Positions 52,078 to 61,721 of a stretch of DNA of 64,000 nucleotides are shown one piece after another. Below the pieces are notes generated by a model, which worked only from the letters and a program-made list of their open reading frames with translations, ran no database searches and was not told the origin of the DNA. This DNA comes from Rhodobacteraceae bacterium LMO-JJ12 (GTDB taxonomy: Bacteria; Pseudomonadota; Alphaproteobacteria; Rhodobacterales; Rhodobacteraceae): NCBI GenBank assembly GCA_021555075.1, contig JAKGBX010000004.1:204591-268590 (forward strand), given 5' to 3'. The stretch's first letter is position 1, and each line of letters opens with the position of its first letter. Position numbers and translations under genes: made by a program.

Positions 52078-52923
52078 ATGTCCTATGAAAACATGGGGGG
52101 CGGTGGGCCCCTTGACTATGACCCGTGTCACTATGGCGAAAGCCGTCTTGTGTTCCGTGGCCCGGCCCGCAAGACAGAGGGCGATTTCATCGTTTTTCTC
52201 GGCGGTACTGAAACCTACGGCAAGTTTATTGCGACTCCGTTTCCCGATCTGGTGGAACAGGCATCGGGCATCTCTTGCGTCAATTTCGGTCAGACGAACG
52301 CCGGGGTCGATGTCTTCCTCAACGATACCACGATACTGGCCGCGGCGGCCAAGGCGCACCATTGCGTGGTGCAGGTGACCGGCGCAAACAACCTGTCGAA
52401 CCGCTACTATTCGGTGCATCCGCGCCGCAATGACCGCTTCCTGCGCGCATCGGCAATGATGCAATCGGTGTTTCGCGAAATCGACTTCACCGAGTTCCAT
52501 TTTACCCGGCACATGCTGGGTAGCCTGGCGGCGAATGCGCCGGATCGTTTTGCGATGGTGATTGGCGAAGTACAAAAGGCGTGGCTGGCGCGGATGGAGT
52601 TGTTGTTGGCGCGCATCGGGCCGCATGCCGTGCTCTTGTGGTTTGCCGATCACGCGCCTGAGAACAGCACCGATTTGACCGATGCGCGCGCCGATCCCTT
52701 CGCGATCGAGCGCTGGATGATTGAGCGATTGCGCCCGCGTGTCGCCGCAGTGATCGAAGTCGTGGCCAGCCCGGCGGCGCTGACACGTGGCGTCGAGGGC
52801 ATGGTGTTCAGCGAACTTGAGGCCCCTGCGGCGCGCGGCATGCTTGGCCCCGCCGCCCATACCGAGGCGGCGCGCGCGCTGATCGATAGGCTTGCGCCGT
52901 TGCTGGGTGCCCCCGAACAATAA
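52078..52923 (+). CDS. DUF6473-family protein
   Basis: 281 residues from [20 protein letters not shown]. The [17 protein letters not shown] opening, [12 protein letters not shown] and the LLWFADH block match DUF6473, a family common in Rhodobacterales. FLGGTETYG resembles the first block of SGNH hydrolases, but the rest of the catalytic set is not certain. GGTGGG five bases before the ATG supports the 52078 start. Single gene convergent with etfA. Function unknown. Confidence 0.7.
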   Translation: MSYENMGGGGPLDYDPCHYGESRLVFRGPARKTEGDFIVFLGGTETYGKFIATPFPDLVEQASGISCVNFGQTNAGVDVFLNDTTILAAAAKAHHCVVQVTGANNLSNRYYSVHPRRNDRFLRASAMMQSVFREIDFTEFHFTRHMLGSLAANAPDRFAMVIGEVQKAWLARMELLLARIGPHAVLLWFADHAPENSTDLTDARADPFAIERWMIERLRPRVAAVIEVVASPAALTRGVEGMVFSELEAPAARGMLGPAAHTEAARALIDRLAPLLGAPEQ

Positions 52924-52949
52924 GGCCCGCCACGTTTCCGGGCGGGCCT
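52923..52949. terminator. Hairpin between DUF6473 gene and etfA
   Basis: 9-bp stem AGGCCCGCC / GGCGGGCCT (52923-52931 with 52941-52949), 9-base loop, starting at the DUF6473 stop; no clear T run. Confidence 0.6.
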
Positions 52950-52991
52950 CACGTAATGTCGCAGGGCGGGGTGTTCCCCGCCTCGCGTGGT

Positions 52992-53918
52992 TCAGAGCTT
53001 CTCGATCAATTCCGGCACAGCGGTGAAAAGATCCGCCACCAGACCATAATCGGCCACCTGGAAGATCGGCGCTTCCTCGTCCTTGTTGATGGCGACGATG
53101 ATCTTGCTGTCCTTCATCCCCGCAAGGTGCTGGATAGCGCCCGAAATACCCACGGCGATATAGAGATCAGGTGCAACCACCTTACCGGTCTGACCAACTT
53201 GCCAATCGTTCGGTGCATAGCCCGAATCGACGGCCGCGCGGGACGCACCCACCGCAGCGCCCAGCTTGTCAGCCAGTTGCTCGATCAGTTTGAAATCGTC
53301 TTCCGAGCCGACACCACGGCCCCCGGACACAACCACACCCGCCGAGGTCAGTTCCGGGCGATCGCTCGCCGCGACCTTGTCTTCGACCCAGCTCGAAAGC
53401 CCCGGATCAGCCGCCGCCGACACGGTTTCAACCGAAGCCGACCCGCCGGTTCCGGCAACATCAAAGGTCGAGGTCCGGAAGGTGATGACCTTCTTGGCGT
53501 CCGATGACTTCACTGTTTGCACGGCGTTACCGGCATAAATCGGGCGCTCAAACGTGTTGGCGTCAACGACGCCCGACACATCCGAGATCACCATGACATC
53601 AAGAAGCGCTGCCACACGTGGCATCACGTTCTTTGCGTCGGTGGTCGCAGGGGCCACGATATGCTCATAATCCCCCGCAAGACTGACGATAAGTGCTGCG
53701 GTCGATTCTGCCAAACGGTGCCCAAGTGAGGCATCCTCGGCCACCAGAACCTTCGACACACCGTCGATTGTCGCAGCGGCTTTGCCCGCATCCGCAGCAC
53801 TGGCACCAGCGGCCAGAACCGTGATGTCGCCCAGAGCTTTTGCTGCTGTTACGGCCTTGGCGGTGGCGTCCATCGCCAGTTCGCCATTGTTGACTTCTGC
53901 AAGAAGAAGAACTGCCAT
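52992..53918 (-). CDS. etfA: Electron transfer flavoprotein alpha subunit
   Basis: 308 residues. With EtfB carries electrons from acyl-CoA dehydrogenases to ETF:quinone oxidoreductase. [14 protein letters not shown] and the FAD-binding segments [24 protein letters not shown] and [19 protein letters not shown] are typical. Overlaps etfB by one base. Confidence 0.96.
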   Translation of the reverse strand: MAVLLLAEVNNGELAMDATAKAVTAAKALGDITVLAAGASAADAGKAAATIDGVSKVLVAEDASLGHRLAESTAALIVSLAGDYEHIVAPATTDAKNVMPRVAALLDVMVISDVSGVVDANTFERPIYAGNAVQTVKSSDAKKVITFRTSTFDVAGTGGSASVETVSAAADPGLSSWVEDKVAASDRPELTSAGVVVSGGRGVGSEDDFKLIEQLADKLGAAVGASRAAVDSGYAPNDWQVGQTGKVVAPDLYIAVGISGAIQHLAGMKDSKIIVAINKDEEAPIFQVADYGLVADLFTAVPELIEKL

Positions 53919-54676
53919 TATACTGCCCCCGCTTCCTTGAGTTTCGCCACCAGCTCGTCAACCGAGCCGACAATTTCACCAGCTTTGCGCGATTCCGGCT
54001 CGCTTGTTTTCACGACTTCGAGGCGCGGTGTCACGTCAACGCCGTAATCCGCCGCGGTTTTCTCATCCAGCGGCTTTTTCTTCGCTTTCATGATATTCGG
54101 GAGGCTTGCATAGCGCGGCTCGTTGAGACGCAGATCAACCGTCACAATGGTTGGCATCTTCACGCTGATGGTCTGCAAACCACCATCAACTTCGCGCGTG
54201 ACCTTGGCGTTGTCGCCGTCCACGTCGAGTTCGGATGCAAAGGTCGCTTGGCTCCAGCCCAGCAGGGCCGACAGCATCTGGCCGGTGGCGTTCATGTCGT
54301 TGTCGATCGCCTGTTTGCCAGCAAGCACGAGGCCCGGCTGTTCTTCTTCGACGATTTTCGCCAGGATCTTGGCGACGGCCAGCGGCTCAATGTCGTTATG
54401 CACGTCATCCGCAGCGACTACCAGAATGGCGCGGTCCGCACCCATGGCCAGCGCCGTGCGCAGCGTTTCCTGCGCCTGTTTCACGCCGATGGATACGGCG
54501 ATCACTTCTTCGACCTTGCCCGCTTCTTTCAGGCGGATCGCCTCTTCCACGGCAATCTCGTCGAACGGGTTCATCGACATTTTCACGTTGGCAAGATCAA
54601 CTCCGCTACCATCCGCCTTCACACGGACTTTCACGTTATAGTCGATCACGCGTTTGACAGGCACAAGCACCTTCAT
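53918..54676 (-). CDS. etfB: Electron transfer flavoprotein beta subunit
   Basis: 252 residues, normal length. [17 protein letters not shown] start, [18 protein letters not shown], and MGADRAILV are family blocks for the AMP-binding beta subunit. First gene of etfBA. It likely serves the two acyl-CoA dehydrogenases in this window. A LacI-type site lies about 110 bases upstream. Confidence 0.96.
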   Translation of the reverse strand: MKVLVPVKRVIDYNVKVRVKADGSGVDLANVKMSMNPFDEIAVEEAIRLKEAGKVEEVIAVSIGVKQAQETLRTALAMGADRAILVVAADDVHNDIEPLAVAKILAKIVEEEQPGLVLAGKQAIDNDMNATGQMLSALLGWSQATFASELDVDGDNAKVTREVDGGLQTISVKMPTIVTVDLRLNEPRYASLPNIMKAKKKPLDEKTAADYGVDVTPRLEVVKTSEPESRKAGEIVGSVDELVAKLKEAGAV

Positions 54677-54782
54677 TCCAGCGGTCTCCTTCGTATCTGC
54701 ATTGTCACCCGTTGGCGGGCGATTCAGGCTCTCTTGGTTCTGTTACAGTCTCGGGGCGCGCTGAGACAGGGAAAAATCGCCT

Positions 54783-54796
54783 CGTTAGCGCGAACA
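54783..54796. promoter_or_regulatory. LacI-type operator candidate upstream of etfBA
   Basis: CGTTAGCGCGAACA matches TGTTAGCGCTAACA at 12 of 14 positions, the same motif as the paired sites before gapA. Confidence 0.35.
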
Positions 54797-55010
54797 GACG
54801 CGGCGTTCCCCGCTTTTGCGCCTGCATTCGCGACGAATTGTTTCACAAGGAAGCGACAAAGAGACGCGCTCGGGCGGCGCCCACCCGCTCGATCGGGGCG
54901 TTCGCGGGAGCGTGGCACTTGCCCACCCTGCCGCCTTCGCGCGTCTCTGGGGGCAGGCCGCCGACGGGGTGGCCAGTCGGCGGGCAGGGCGCATGGGGCA
55001 AGGGGCGGAT

Positions 55011-55034
55011 TTGGATATTTTCGGCAAGATGAAG
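55011..55034 (+). repeat. Dispersed intergenic repeat, copy D (core only)
   Basis: TTGGATATTTTCGGCAAGAT then GAAG; the G/C-rich hairpin arm is absent. It lies 14 bases from the PduO gene stop. Confidence 0.75.
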
Positions 55035-55047
55035 CGGAATGGCGCGT

Positions 55048-55620
55048 TTATCTGTTGGCGCCGGGAACCCACAAGACATCGTTGCGCCCGTCGTCATTGG
55101 CCATGCGTGCCGCGACAAAGAACCAATCACTCAGCCGATTGAGATATTTGGTTGCGGCAGGGTTCACGTCTTCGTGGCAGGCGAGGTCAACGCATAGCCG
55201 TTCGGCGCGGCGCGCCACCGTGCGGCAGAGGTGCAGATGTGCGGCCAGCGGTGAACCGCCGGGCAGAATGAAGCTGCGAAGGGGTTCGAGCACCTTGGTC
55301 ATCGCATCAATTTCTTGCTCCAGCCGCGAAACCTGAGAATCGACCATTCTGAGCGGTGGGTATTCTGCCGTGGCGTCGTTTTCGCGATCCGGGCGGCAGA
55401 GATCGGCGCCGCAATCAAACAGGTCGTTTTGAATACGCGCCAGCGCGGCATCGGTATCGCCCGTGGCATGCAACCGCGCCAGTCCGAGCGTCGAGTTCAG
55501 CTCATCCGTGGTGCCATAGGCGCTGACACGCAGGTCGTGCTTGGCCCGACGCGTGCCATCGCCCAGTGCGGTGTCGCCCTTGTCGCCGGTGCGGGTATAG
55601 ATTTTAGACAAAACCACCAT
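55048..55620 (-). CDS. PduO-type cob(I)alamin adenosyltransferase
   Basis: 190 residues. Makes adenosylcobalamin from cob(I)alamin and ATP, the coenzyme needed by the methylmalonyl-CoA and ethylmalonyl-CoA mutases of the propionate and ethylmalonyl-CoA routes. The N-terminal IYTRTGDKGDTALGDGTR is the ATP-binding mark of the family; FILPGGSPLAAHLHLCRTVARRAER is the conserved second block. Followed downstream on the transcript by repeat copy D. Confidence 0.94.
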   Translation of the reverse strand: MVVLSKIYTRTGDKGDTALGDGTRRAKHDLRVSAYGTTDELNSTLGLARLHATGDTDAALARIQNDLFDCGADLCRPDRENDATAEYPPLRMVDSQVSRLEQEIDAMTKVLEPLRSFILPGGSPLAAHLHLCRTVARRAERLCVDLACHEDVNPAATKYLNRLSDWFFVAARMANDDGRNDVLWVPGANR

Positions 55621-55634
55621 CAGGCAGGCTCCTT

Positions 55635-55832
55635 TCAGTATCTGAACCAGACGAACAGCAGGATGAGGGCAATTGCCACGGCCTGCGCCGCAATGCGCCA
55701 GCGCATGATCTTGTTGGCGTGTTTGCGGTTGAATTCGCCACCTTTGGCAAACCCGCCCACCCCGATCATCAGGATGACCAGCACGCCAAGACAGGCAATC
55801 GCAACCACCCAGAAGAGCGGATCATTGGCCAT
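55635..55832 (-). CDS. Twin-transmembrane HIG1-domain small protein
   Basis: 65 residues from MANDPLFWVVAIACLG, with two hydrophobic helices (about 7-27 and 46-62) joined by GGEFNRKHANKIMRWR, the HIG1-like loop. Bacterial HIG1 homologs are linked to cytochrome oxidase assembly. AAGGA ribosome binding site precedes the ATG; the open frame upstream is spurious. It is 14 bases upstream of the PduO gene. Confidence 0.85.
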   Translation of the reverse strand: MANDPLFWVVAIACLGVLVILMIGVGGFAKGGEFNRKHANKIMRWRIAAQAVAIALILLFVWFRY

Positions 55833-55957
55833 GGGGACATCCTTTCGTTTAAACCTTGTGGTGACTTGTAAGGCTTGGGCGCTCAAATGCGAAGGGGCGA
55901 ATTGCCGGGGCGTGCACAATTGCGCCGGATTTCTGCGCTGTTAAGCCTGCGCCCGGC

Positions 55958-56788
55958 TCATCCTTTGGCGATCAGCCAATCCAGAAGTCTTGTCGGCAGG
56001 ATCCTGCGCGCCGCGCCCATCAGGCGGGTCGCGTTGGTGATGTGATAGCGCGGACGCGGGCGCGTCGCCTCAAGGGCATGGATCAGCTTTTTCGTCACTG
56101 CACTTGCGGGCAGCTCAAAGAAATCGCGGTCGCGTTTCTCATAAAGCCGCGGTCTCAGGTCGTCGCGATACTGCTGGGCGCGCGGGCTTTTCTCCCAATC
56201 GATCCAGCGCTCGAAATGCGGGATCGAGTTTTCGCGGATGCGCGAGGTGATCGGCCCCGGCGCCAGTGTAATGATATGAATGGCCGTGTCGCGCATCTCG
56301 ATCCTCAGCGTATCGCTCAGACCTTCAAGGGCGAATTTCGACGCGACATAGGCGCCGCGCCAGGCCATCGGCACCATGCCCAGCACAGACGAGCAATTGA
56401 CGATCCGCCCATGCCCCTGGGCGCGCATCACGGGGATCACCGCGCGGGTCAGCTCGTGGGTGCCAAAGAGGTTGGTCTCAAACACCGCACGCAAGCCCTC
56501 GGTCGGCAAATCCTCGACCGCGCCCGGCAGCGCGAAGGCGCCATTGTTGTAGAGTGCATCAAGCGTGCCGCCGGTGGCGCGCAACACCTCTGCCAGCCCG
56601 GCATGCAGGCTTTCGGGATCGGCAAGATCGAGCACCACGCTTTCCAGTCCTTCGTTGCGAAGCCGCGCACAGTCCTGGGCGCTGCGACAGCTGGCAAAGA
56701 CCCGCCAACCGCGCGCCTGCAGCCCAAGTGCCGCGTCATGGCCAATGCCCGAGGAACACCCGGTGATGAGAATGGATTTGCCAGTCAT
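55958..56788 (-). CDS. Short-chain dehydrogenase/reductase
   Basis: 276 residues. Cofactor motif GCSSGIGHD near the N-terminus, catalytic Ser in NCSSVLGMV and the Y-x-x-x-K motif as YVASKFA. Classic SDR with NAD(P) specificity not decided. Substrate unknown. Ends in LLDWLIAKG. Confidence 0.88.
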   Translation of the reverse strand: MTGKSILITGCSSGIGHDAALGLQARGWRVFASCRSAQDCARLRNEGLESVVLDLADPESLHAGLAEVLRATGGTLDALYNNGAFALPGAVEDLPTEGLRAVFETNLFGTHELTRAVIPVMRAQGHGRIVNCSSVLGMVPMAWRGAYVASKFALEGLSDTLRIEMRDTAIHIITLAPGPITSRIRENSIPHFERWIDWEKSPRAQQYRDDLRPRLYEKRDRDFFELPASAVTKKLIHALEATRPRPRYHITNATRLMGAARRILPTRLLDWLIAKG

Positions 56789-56965
56789 GCCGCGCCTTTC
56801 GTGTCCACGCAGTCTCCCTAAAGGGTTTCGTGATGAACTTGAATTGCGAGTTTATCGCGAAACGATTTAGGAGCTTCCTGCGTCTTTCTGAACAAGAAAA
56901 GACCTCCGACGCCGCATTGTCTGCCTTGGGCGCGGGCGGCTCGGCCTTGTGGCGCGGCAAACGGC

Positions 56966-56991
56966 AAAACGCCCCGAACCAAAGCCGGGGC
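56966..56991 (-). terminator. Terminator of the SH3-protein gene
   Basis: GCCCCG (56971-56976) pairs with CGGGGC (56986-56991), 9-base loop; plus-strand AAAA at 56966-56969 is the U tract on the minus transcript. Confidence 0.65.
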
Positions 56992-57041
56992 CTTTCAACA
57001 TGTGTTTCACGCGGTCGGCCCTGCGGCCCGATGCCAAGGGG

Positions 57042-57737
57042 TCAGTTCGCGGACACCAGCAAGTAGTCGGCCATCCAGCCTTCTTGCCCGCTCTCAAGCA
57101 CGCGCAGTTCAACCCAACCATAGCCATCGTCATGCAGAATCGCCACCTCGGTCCCCTGGGTCAGTTGATCAACAACCTCATAATCCGTACCAGGCCCAGA
57201 ACGCATGTTGACGCGCGCCGCCTTGACCAGGCGATACTCCTGATCCGCCGACAAACCCACATTGCTTCTGTCCACCTCGGCGGGGGGCGCGGGTACGCGG
57301 GCATTGGTCGCGGCGGCGGCAACAAGCCGGGCGATCTTGTCTGGATCTGCCGCCACGGTGGCCACTTCAGGCACCGCCCCGTTGGCCCCTGTGATGGCCT
57401 CTGTCGCACCGCTCAAAGTCAATTCAGCGCGCTTGCCCGCGTTAGTCGTGGCAAGCTCCGGGTTGGCCGAAGCCAGAACAAGGCGCGCGTCGCCAGCACC
57501 ACTTGCATCTTGTCCTGATGTTTGCGGGTTGCGCAGAATGATCACGGGGTTCGTTGTCACTTGTGGCGCATTGTGGGTCGCTTTCTGCGCGCCTGGGAGC
57601 GCGGTGGTCTTGATCGCTTGCGCGCGTTGCGCTGCATGCTGGCGCGAGCCGTCTTTGGGCACATAATTTGCACCGCCGCTCAGCTGATAGAACGCAAATC
57701 CCAGAAATCCAAAAGTTACGACAATAAAACGCCACAT
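57042..57737 (-). CDS. SH3-domain membrane-anchored protein
   Basis: 231 residues. One N-terminal transmembrane helix (about 2-18), a long Ala/Thr/Gln-rich unstructured spacer, and a C-terminal bacterial SH3 domain (YRLVKAARVNMRSGPGTDYEVVD, then GTEVAIL and WVELRVLESGQEGWMADYLL). Such SH3 domains bind cell-wall or protein ligands in the periplasm. Single gene, divergent from parC. Confidence 0.85.
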   Translation of the reverse strand: MWRFIVVTFGFLGFAFYQLSGGANYVPKDGSRQHAAQRAQAIKTTALPGAQKATHNAPQVTTNPVIILRNPQTSGQDASGAGDARLVLASANPELATTNAGKRAELTLSGATEAITGANGAVPEVATVAADPDKIARLVAAAATNARVPAPPAEVDRSNVGLSADQEYRLVKAARVNMRSGPGTDYEVVDQLTQGTEVAILHDDGYGWVELRVLESGQEGWMADYLLVSAN

Positions 57738-57940
57738 GGCAAAACCCCCAATTACCTTACCAATTAGAACTCAATTACAGCAGAATCGTTCCTTCCACAG
57801 GGGGAAGAACCCATAAAATTTCCCGCAAGTGGCAATAAGACGTATTTTGCACACACCTACAGTCAAAATCCAGTCCGGATTTCCTGACCTGCACGAATAA
57901 ACCAACGCCGCGGGCAATCGCGCTTGCTGGCGAATCCATC

Positions 57941-57958
57941 GCCCGCTAAACAGCGGGC
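57941..57958 (+). promoter_or_regulatory. Hairpin abutting the parC start codon
   Basis: Perfect 7-bp stem GCCCGCT / AGCGGGC with loop AAAC, ending one base before the ATG. It occupies the region where a ribosome binding site should be; none is visible. In-frame TAA at 57947 rules out an upstream start. Confidence 0.55.
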
Positions 57959-60427
57959 ATGAGCGATTTGGTTGATGATCCGAACGAAAGAGACGACGAA
58001 GCAGGCACCGAGGTGTCCGAACCGTTACGCCGCGCGATTGGCGAGCGGTACCTGACCTATGCGCTGTCGACCATCATGCACCGCGCATTGCCCGATGCCC
58101 GCGATGGTCTGAAGCCGGTGCACCGCCGCATCCTCTATGCGATGAGCCGCCTGCGCCTCAGCGCGACCGGCGGGTTCCTCAAATCGGCCAAGATCTCGGG
58201 CGATACGATGGGCGATTTCCACCCGCATGGCGACGCTGCGATCTATGACGCGATGGCCCGCCTGGCCCAGGATTTCGCGGTGCGCTATCCGCTGGTCGAC
58301 GGGCAGGGCAACTTTGGCAACATCGACGGCGATAACCCGGCGGCGTCGCGCTATACCGAAGCCCGCATGACCGTCTTTGCCGAGGCGCTGCTCGAAGGGC
58401 TGAGCGAAAACGCGGTTGATTTTCGGCCCAACTATGATGGTCGCCTGGAAGAACCCAGCGTTCTGCCGGCGCAATTCCCCAATCTTCTGGCCAATGGTTC
58501 AACCGGCATCGCCGTGGGCATGGCGACCAATATTCCGCCGCATAACATCGACGAGCTGATCGCCGCCTGCCTGCATCTGATCAAAACCCCCGACGCGCGC
58601 GATGACACGTTGATGAATTTCGTGCCCGGCCCCGATTTCCCCACGGGCGGGGTGATTGTCGAGCCGCGTGAAAACATCGCCAACGCCTATCGCACCGGGC
58701 GGGGCAGCTTCCGTCTGCGCTGTAAATGGGAGATCGAGGAGCAGGGGCGCGGCCAATGGCTGATCGTCATCACCGAGATTCCCTATCAGGTGCAAAAGAG
58801 CAAACTGATCGAGAAGATCGCCGAACTCATTCAACTCAAGAAGATCCCGATTCTCGCGGATGTGCGCGACGAATCCGCCGAAGACATCCGCCTGATCCTT
58901 GAGCCGCGCTCCAAGAACGTCGATCCGGACGTTCTGATGAACATGATGTTTCGCAACTCTGATCTTGAGGTGCGCTTTTCGCTCAACATGAACGTGCTGA
59001 TCGACGGCGTCACGCCCAAGGTCTGCTCGATGAAGGAAGTGCTGCGCGCCTTCCTCGATTTCCGCCGCGAGGTTCTGATCCGCCGCTCGCGCTATCGCAT
59101 GGCGAAGATCGACAACCGGCTCGAAGTGCTGCAAGGCCTGATCACCGCCTTCCTCAATCTGGATCGTGTGATTGACATCATCCGCTATGATGACGACCCC
59201 AAAGCGGCCCTGATGTATGAGGATTGGAGCCGCCCGCATCAGGAAACCATCGCCCGCGCGCTCGATGAAGCCGATTATGTTTCCCCGCTTGATGGCGTGG
59301 ACGTTTCCAAACTTGCCCTGGTGGCCGACGCCGAAGCTCTGGCCAGCGGCGTTCTGGCCGAAAGCGACGACGGCACCCGCGCGCTGCCACACAGCTTTGC
59401 GGGGCGTGAAAACGGTCTCTCGGACGTTCAAGCCGAAGCCATCCTCAACATGCGTCTGCGCAGCTTGCGCCGTCTTGAAGAGGAGGCGCTGGTCAAGGAA
59501 CGCGATGCCCTGATGAAAGAGCGCGCCGAACTTGACGACTTGCTCGAAGGTGAAACCCTGCAATGGGATCGCGTCGCTGACGAGTTGAGACAGGTGCGCA
59601 AGACATTTGGCAAGGCGCATGTGATCGGCGCCCGCCGCACCCAATTTGCCGAAGCCGTCGAGGCCGAAGAAGTGCCTCTCGAAGCGATGATCGAAAAAGA
59701 GCCGATCACGGTTGTTTGCTCAAAAATGGGCTGGATTCGCGCCATGTCGGGCCATATCGACCTCGACCGCGAGCTGAAATTCAAGGATGGCGACGAGGGC
59801 CGCTTCCTGTTCCATGCCGAAACAACCGATCGTCTGGTTGCGATGGGCTCCAACGGGCGTTTTTACACCCTCAGCGCCGCCAACCTGCCCGGCGGGCGCG
59901 GCATGGGCGAACCCTTGCGCCTGATGGTTGATCTGCCCAACGAGGCCGAAATCGTCACGCTGTTCATCCACCGTCCCGGCGAAAAGCTTCTGGTCGCCTC
60001 CGCCGAAGGCAACGGCTTTATCGTGCCCGAAGATGAGATCATCGCCCAGACCCGTTCGGGCAAACAGGTGCTCAACGTCAAGGGAACGGTTGCAGCCATC
60101 TGCAAACCGGTGGCGGGGGATCACGTCGCGATCTGTTCGCAAAATGGCAAGTTTCTGGTCTTCCCGATTTCCGAACTGCCCGAGATGGGGCGCGGCAAGG
60201 GCGTGCGCTTGCAGAAATACAATCTGGCACGTGGACGTCAGGGTGCCCTCGAACTCGATGGCGGCCTGAGCGATCTTGTCACCTTTGTCTGGGAGCAGGG
60301 GCTCAGCTGGGAAATGGGCGGCGGCAAGACCCGCCACGAACCCGACATGACCGAATGGCTAGGCAAACGGGCAGGGGTCGGCAAACGCCCGCCCTATGGT
60401 TTCCCGAAAGACTACAAATTCAGTTGA
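57959..60427 (+). CDS. parC: DNA topoisomerase IV subunit A
   Basis: 822 residues. Breakage-reunion subunit that decatenates daughter chromosomes with Par[30 protein letters not shown], catalytic Tyr132 in SRYTEARM, and several C-terminal GyrA-like beta-pinwheel blades are visible. The quinolone-resistance region reads [11 protein letters not shown]: Ala93 and Asp97 stand where E. coli ParC has Ser80 and Glu84. ParC rather than GyrA is indicated by the C-terminal part lacking the GyrA-box and the total length. ATG directly follows the hairpin at 57941-57958. Confidence 0.92.
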   Translation: MSDLVDDPNERDDEAGTEVSEPLRRAIGERYLTYALSTIMHRALPDARDGLKPVHRRILYAMSRLRLSATGGFLKSAKISGDTMGDFHPHGDAAIYDAMARLAQDFAVRYPLVDGQGNFGNIDGDNPAASRYTEARMTVFAEALLEGLSENAVDFRPNYDGRLEEPSVLPAQFPNLLANGSTGIAVGMATNIPPHNIDELIAACLHLIKTPDARDDTLMNFVPGPDFPTGGVIVEPRENIANAYRTGRGSFRLRCKWEIEEQGRGQWLIVITEIPYQVQKSKLIEKIAELIQLKKIPILADVRDESAEDIRLILEPRSKNVDPDVLMNMMFRNSDLEVRFSLNMNVLIDGVTPKVCSMKEVLRAFLDFRREVLIRRSRYRMAKIDNRLEVLQGLITAFLNLDRVIDIIRYDDDPKAALMYEDWSRPHQETIARALDEADYVSPLDGVDVSKLALVADAEALASGVLAESDDGTRALPHSFAGRENGLSDVQAEAILNMRLRSLRRLEEEALVKERDALMKERAELDDLLEGETLQWDRVADELRQVRKTFGKAHVIGARRTQFAEAVEAEEVPLEAMIEKEPITVVCSKMGWIRAMSGHIDLDRELKFKDGDEGRFLFHAETTDRLVAMGSNGRFYTLSAANLPGGRGMGEPLRLMVDLPNEAEIVTLFIHRPGEKLLVASAEGNGFIVPEDEIIAQTRSGKQVLNVKGTVAAICKPVAGDHVAICSQNGKFLVFPISELPEMGRGKGVRLQKYNLARGRQGALELDGGLSDLVTFVWEQGLSWEMGGGKTRHEPDMTEWLGKRAGVGKRPPYGFPKDYKFS

Positions 60428-60511
60428 TTGCTGGCGTGGGACCACTTCGAGCCCGGAACTGACATATCGAATGCCGCTCGAATGCCGCACTGAATGCGCA
60501 AACATGGTTTG

Positions 60512-60552
60512 CGCCGCGCCCGAACTGCCCCCATGGTTCGGGCGCGGCGTTT
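60512..60552 (+). terminator. Rho-independent terminator of parC
   Basis: 14-bp stem CGCCGCGCCCGAAC / GTTCGGGCGCGGCG (60512-60525 with 60536-60549), 10-base loop, then TTT. Confidence 0.8.
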
Positions 60553-60608
60553 CAACTCGATGTCTGCTTTTTTCCCATATCAGACATCAACCAGCAGGGC
60601 CGCGCCCC

Positions 60609-61496
60609 TCAGCCTAGGTATTTCTCAAACCAAGCAATCGTGCGCGCCCAGGCCAGCTCTGCCGCTGCTTCGTCGTAACGTGGGGTGCTGTCATTGTGGA
60701 ACCCGTGGTTGGCCCCCTCATAGATATGCGCCTCATAGGTCACGCCCGCCGCATCCAGTGCCTTTTGATAATCGGGCCAGCCTTCGTTCACGCGGGTATC
60801 CAGCTCGCCATAATGCAAAAGCACCGGCGCCTTGATCCGCTTAACATCCTCGGGGCGGGGTTGGCGGCCATAAAACGGCACCGCCGCGCCCAGATCCTCA
60901 AACGCCACCGCCGCCGCGTTCGCAACACCGCCACCATAACAGAACCCGGTGATCCCCACCTTGTCAGTGGTGAAGTCCGCCGCTTTGAGCCAGTCAATCG
61001 CGGCAAAAAAATCATTCATCAGCTTTTCGCCATCCACAGTGCGCTGCAAATCGCGCCCGGCATCATCATTGCCGGGATATCCCCCGACAGAACTCAGCCC
61101 GTCCGGCGCCAGCGCCACAAACCCTGCCTTGGCCACGCGCCGCGCCACATCCTCTATGTATGGGTTCAGCCCGCGGTTCTCATGCACCACCACAACTCCC
61201 GGCACCGGCCCGGTCGCGGCGGCTGGCCGCACCAGATATCCGCGCACCTCGCCATGCCCGTCAGGCGAAGGGTAGGTGACATATTCCGGCACGATGTCCG
61301 GGTCGGTGAATTGCACCTGCTCGGCCATCGCATAATCCGGGCTCATCGCCGCCAATATCGCGGGCGCGGCCATTCCGGCCACGGCAAACTTTCCGGCGCG
61401 GTTCAGAAATTCACGCTTGGTGATTATCCCATGGGCATAAAAATCGTAAAGCTCCAGAAGCTCGGGGGCAAAATCCTTGGCGGTCAGACGGGTCAT
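60609..61496 (-). CDS. Dienelactone hydrolase family protein with N-terminal Tat-like segment
   Basis: 295 residues. Alpha/beta hydrolase with Cys nucleophile in GFCYGGG, and VVHENRGL, which holds the Glu that activates the Cys in dienelactone hydrolases. The first 55 residues contain TKREFLNRAGKFAVAGMAAPAILAA, a twin-arginine-like (K-R) export segment common in this subfamily. Late GANHGF holds the catalytic His. Probably secreted or periplasmic; substrate unknown. Confidence 0.85.
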   Translation of the reverse strand: MTRLTAKDFAPELLELYDFYAHGIITKREFLNRAGKFAVAGMAAPAILAAMSPDYAMAEQVQFTDPDIVPEYVTYPSPDGHGEVRGYLVRPAAATGPVPGVVVVHENRGLNPYIEDVARRVAKAGFVALAPDGLSSVGGYPGNDDAGRDLQRTVDGEKLMNDFFAAIDWLKAADFTTDKVGITGFCYGGGVANAAAVAFEDLGAAVPFYGRQPRPEDVKRIKAPVLLHYGELDTRVNEGWPDYQKALDAAGVTYEAHIYEGANHGFHNDSTPRYDEAAAELAWARTIAWFEKYLG

Positions 61497-61721
61497 GATA
61501 TTGTCCTTTTCGGTTCATTTGGCCGGTGCAGCATAGCGCCCTGATCGCGCGGTTCGAAATCACGATGCCGGGTGGGCCGACTCCTCGCCTTTGCGCGACG
61601 CCGAACGCCGCATTGACCTTAACAGCCGTTCATACATTCAGGAATCCGATGTCATACGCCTGACAGCCGGGCAGCAGCCGCGAGTCACCCTCACGAAAAT
61701 CCACCGTGCGCCGCCGTTAAC

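Larger units (their letters stand above)
54677..55047. other. Intergenic region etfB / PduO gene
   Basis: 371 bases with no gene. Holds a LacI-type palindrome candidate (54783-54796) and one copy of the dispersed repeat (55011-55034). Confidence 0.6.

Noticed and set aside
52015..52920. 301-codon minus-strand open frame over the DUF6473 gene
   Set aside because: The plus-strand frame has the family features and a ribosome binding site; the minus one is Arg/His-rich shadow.
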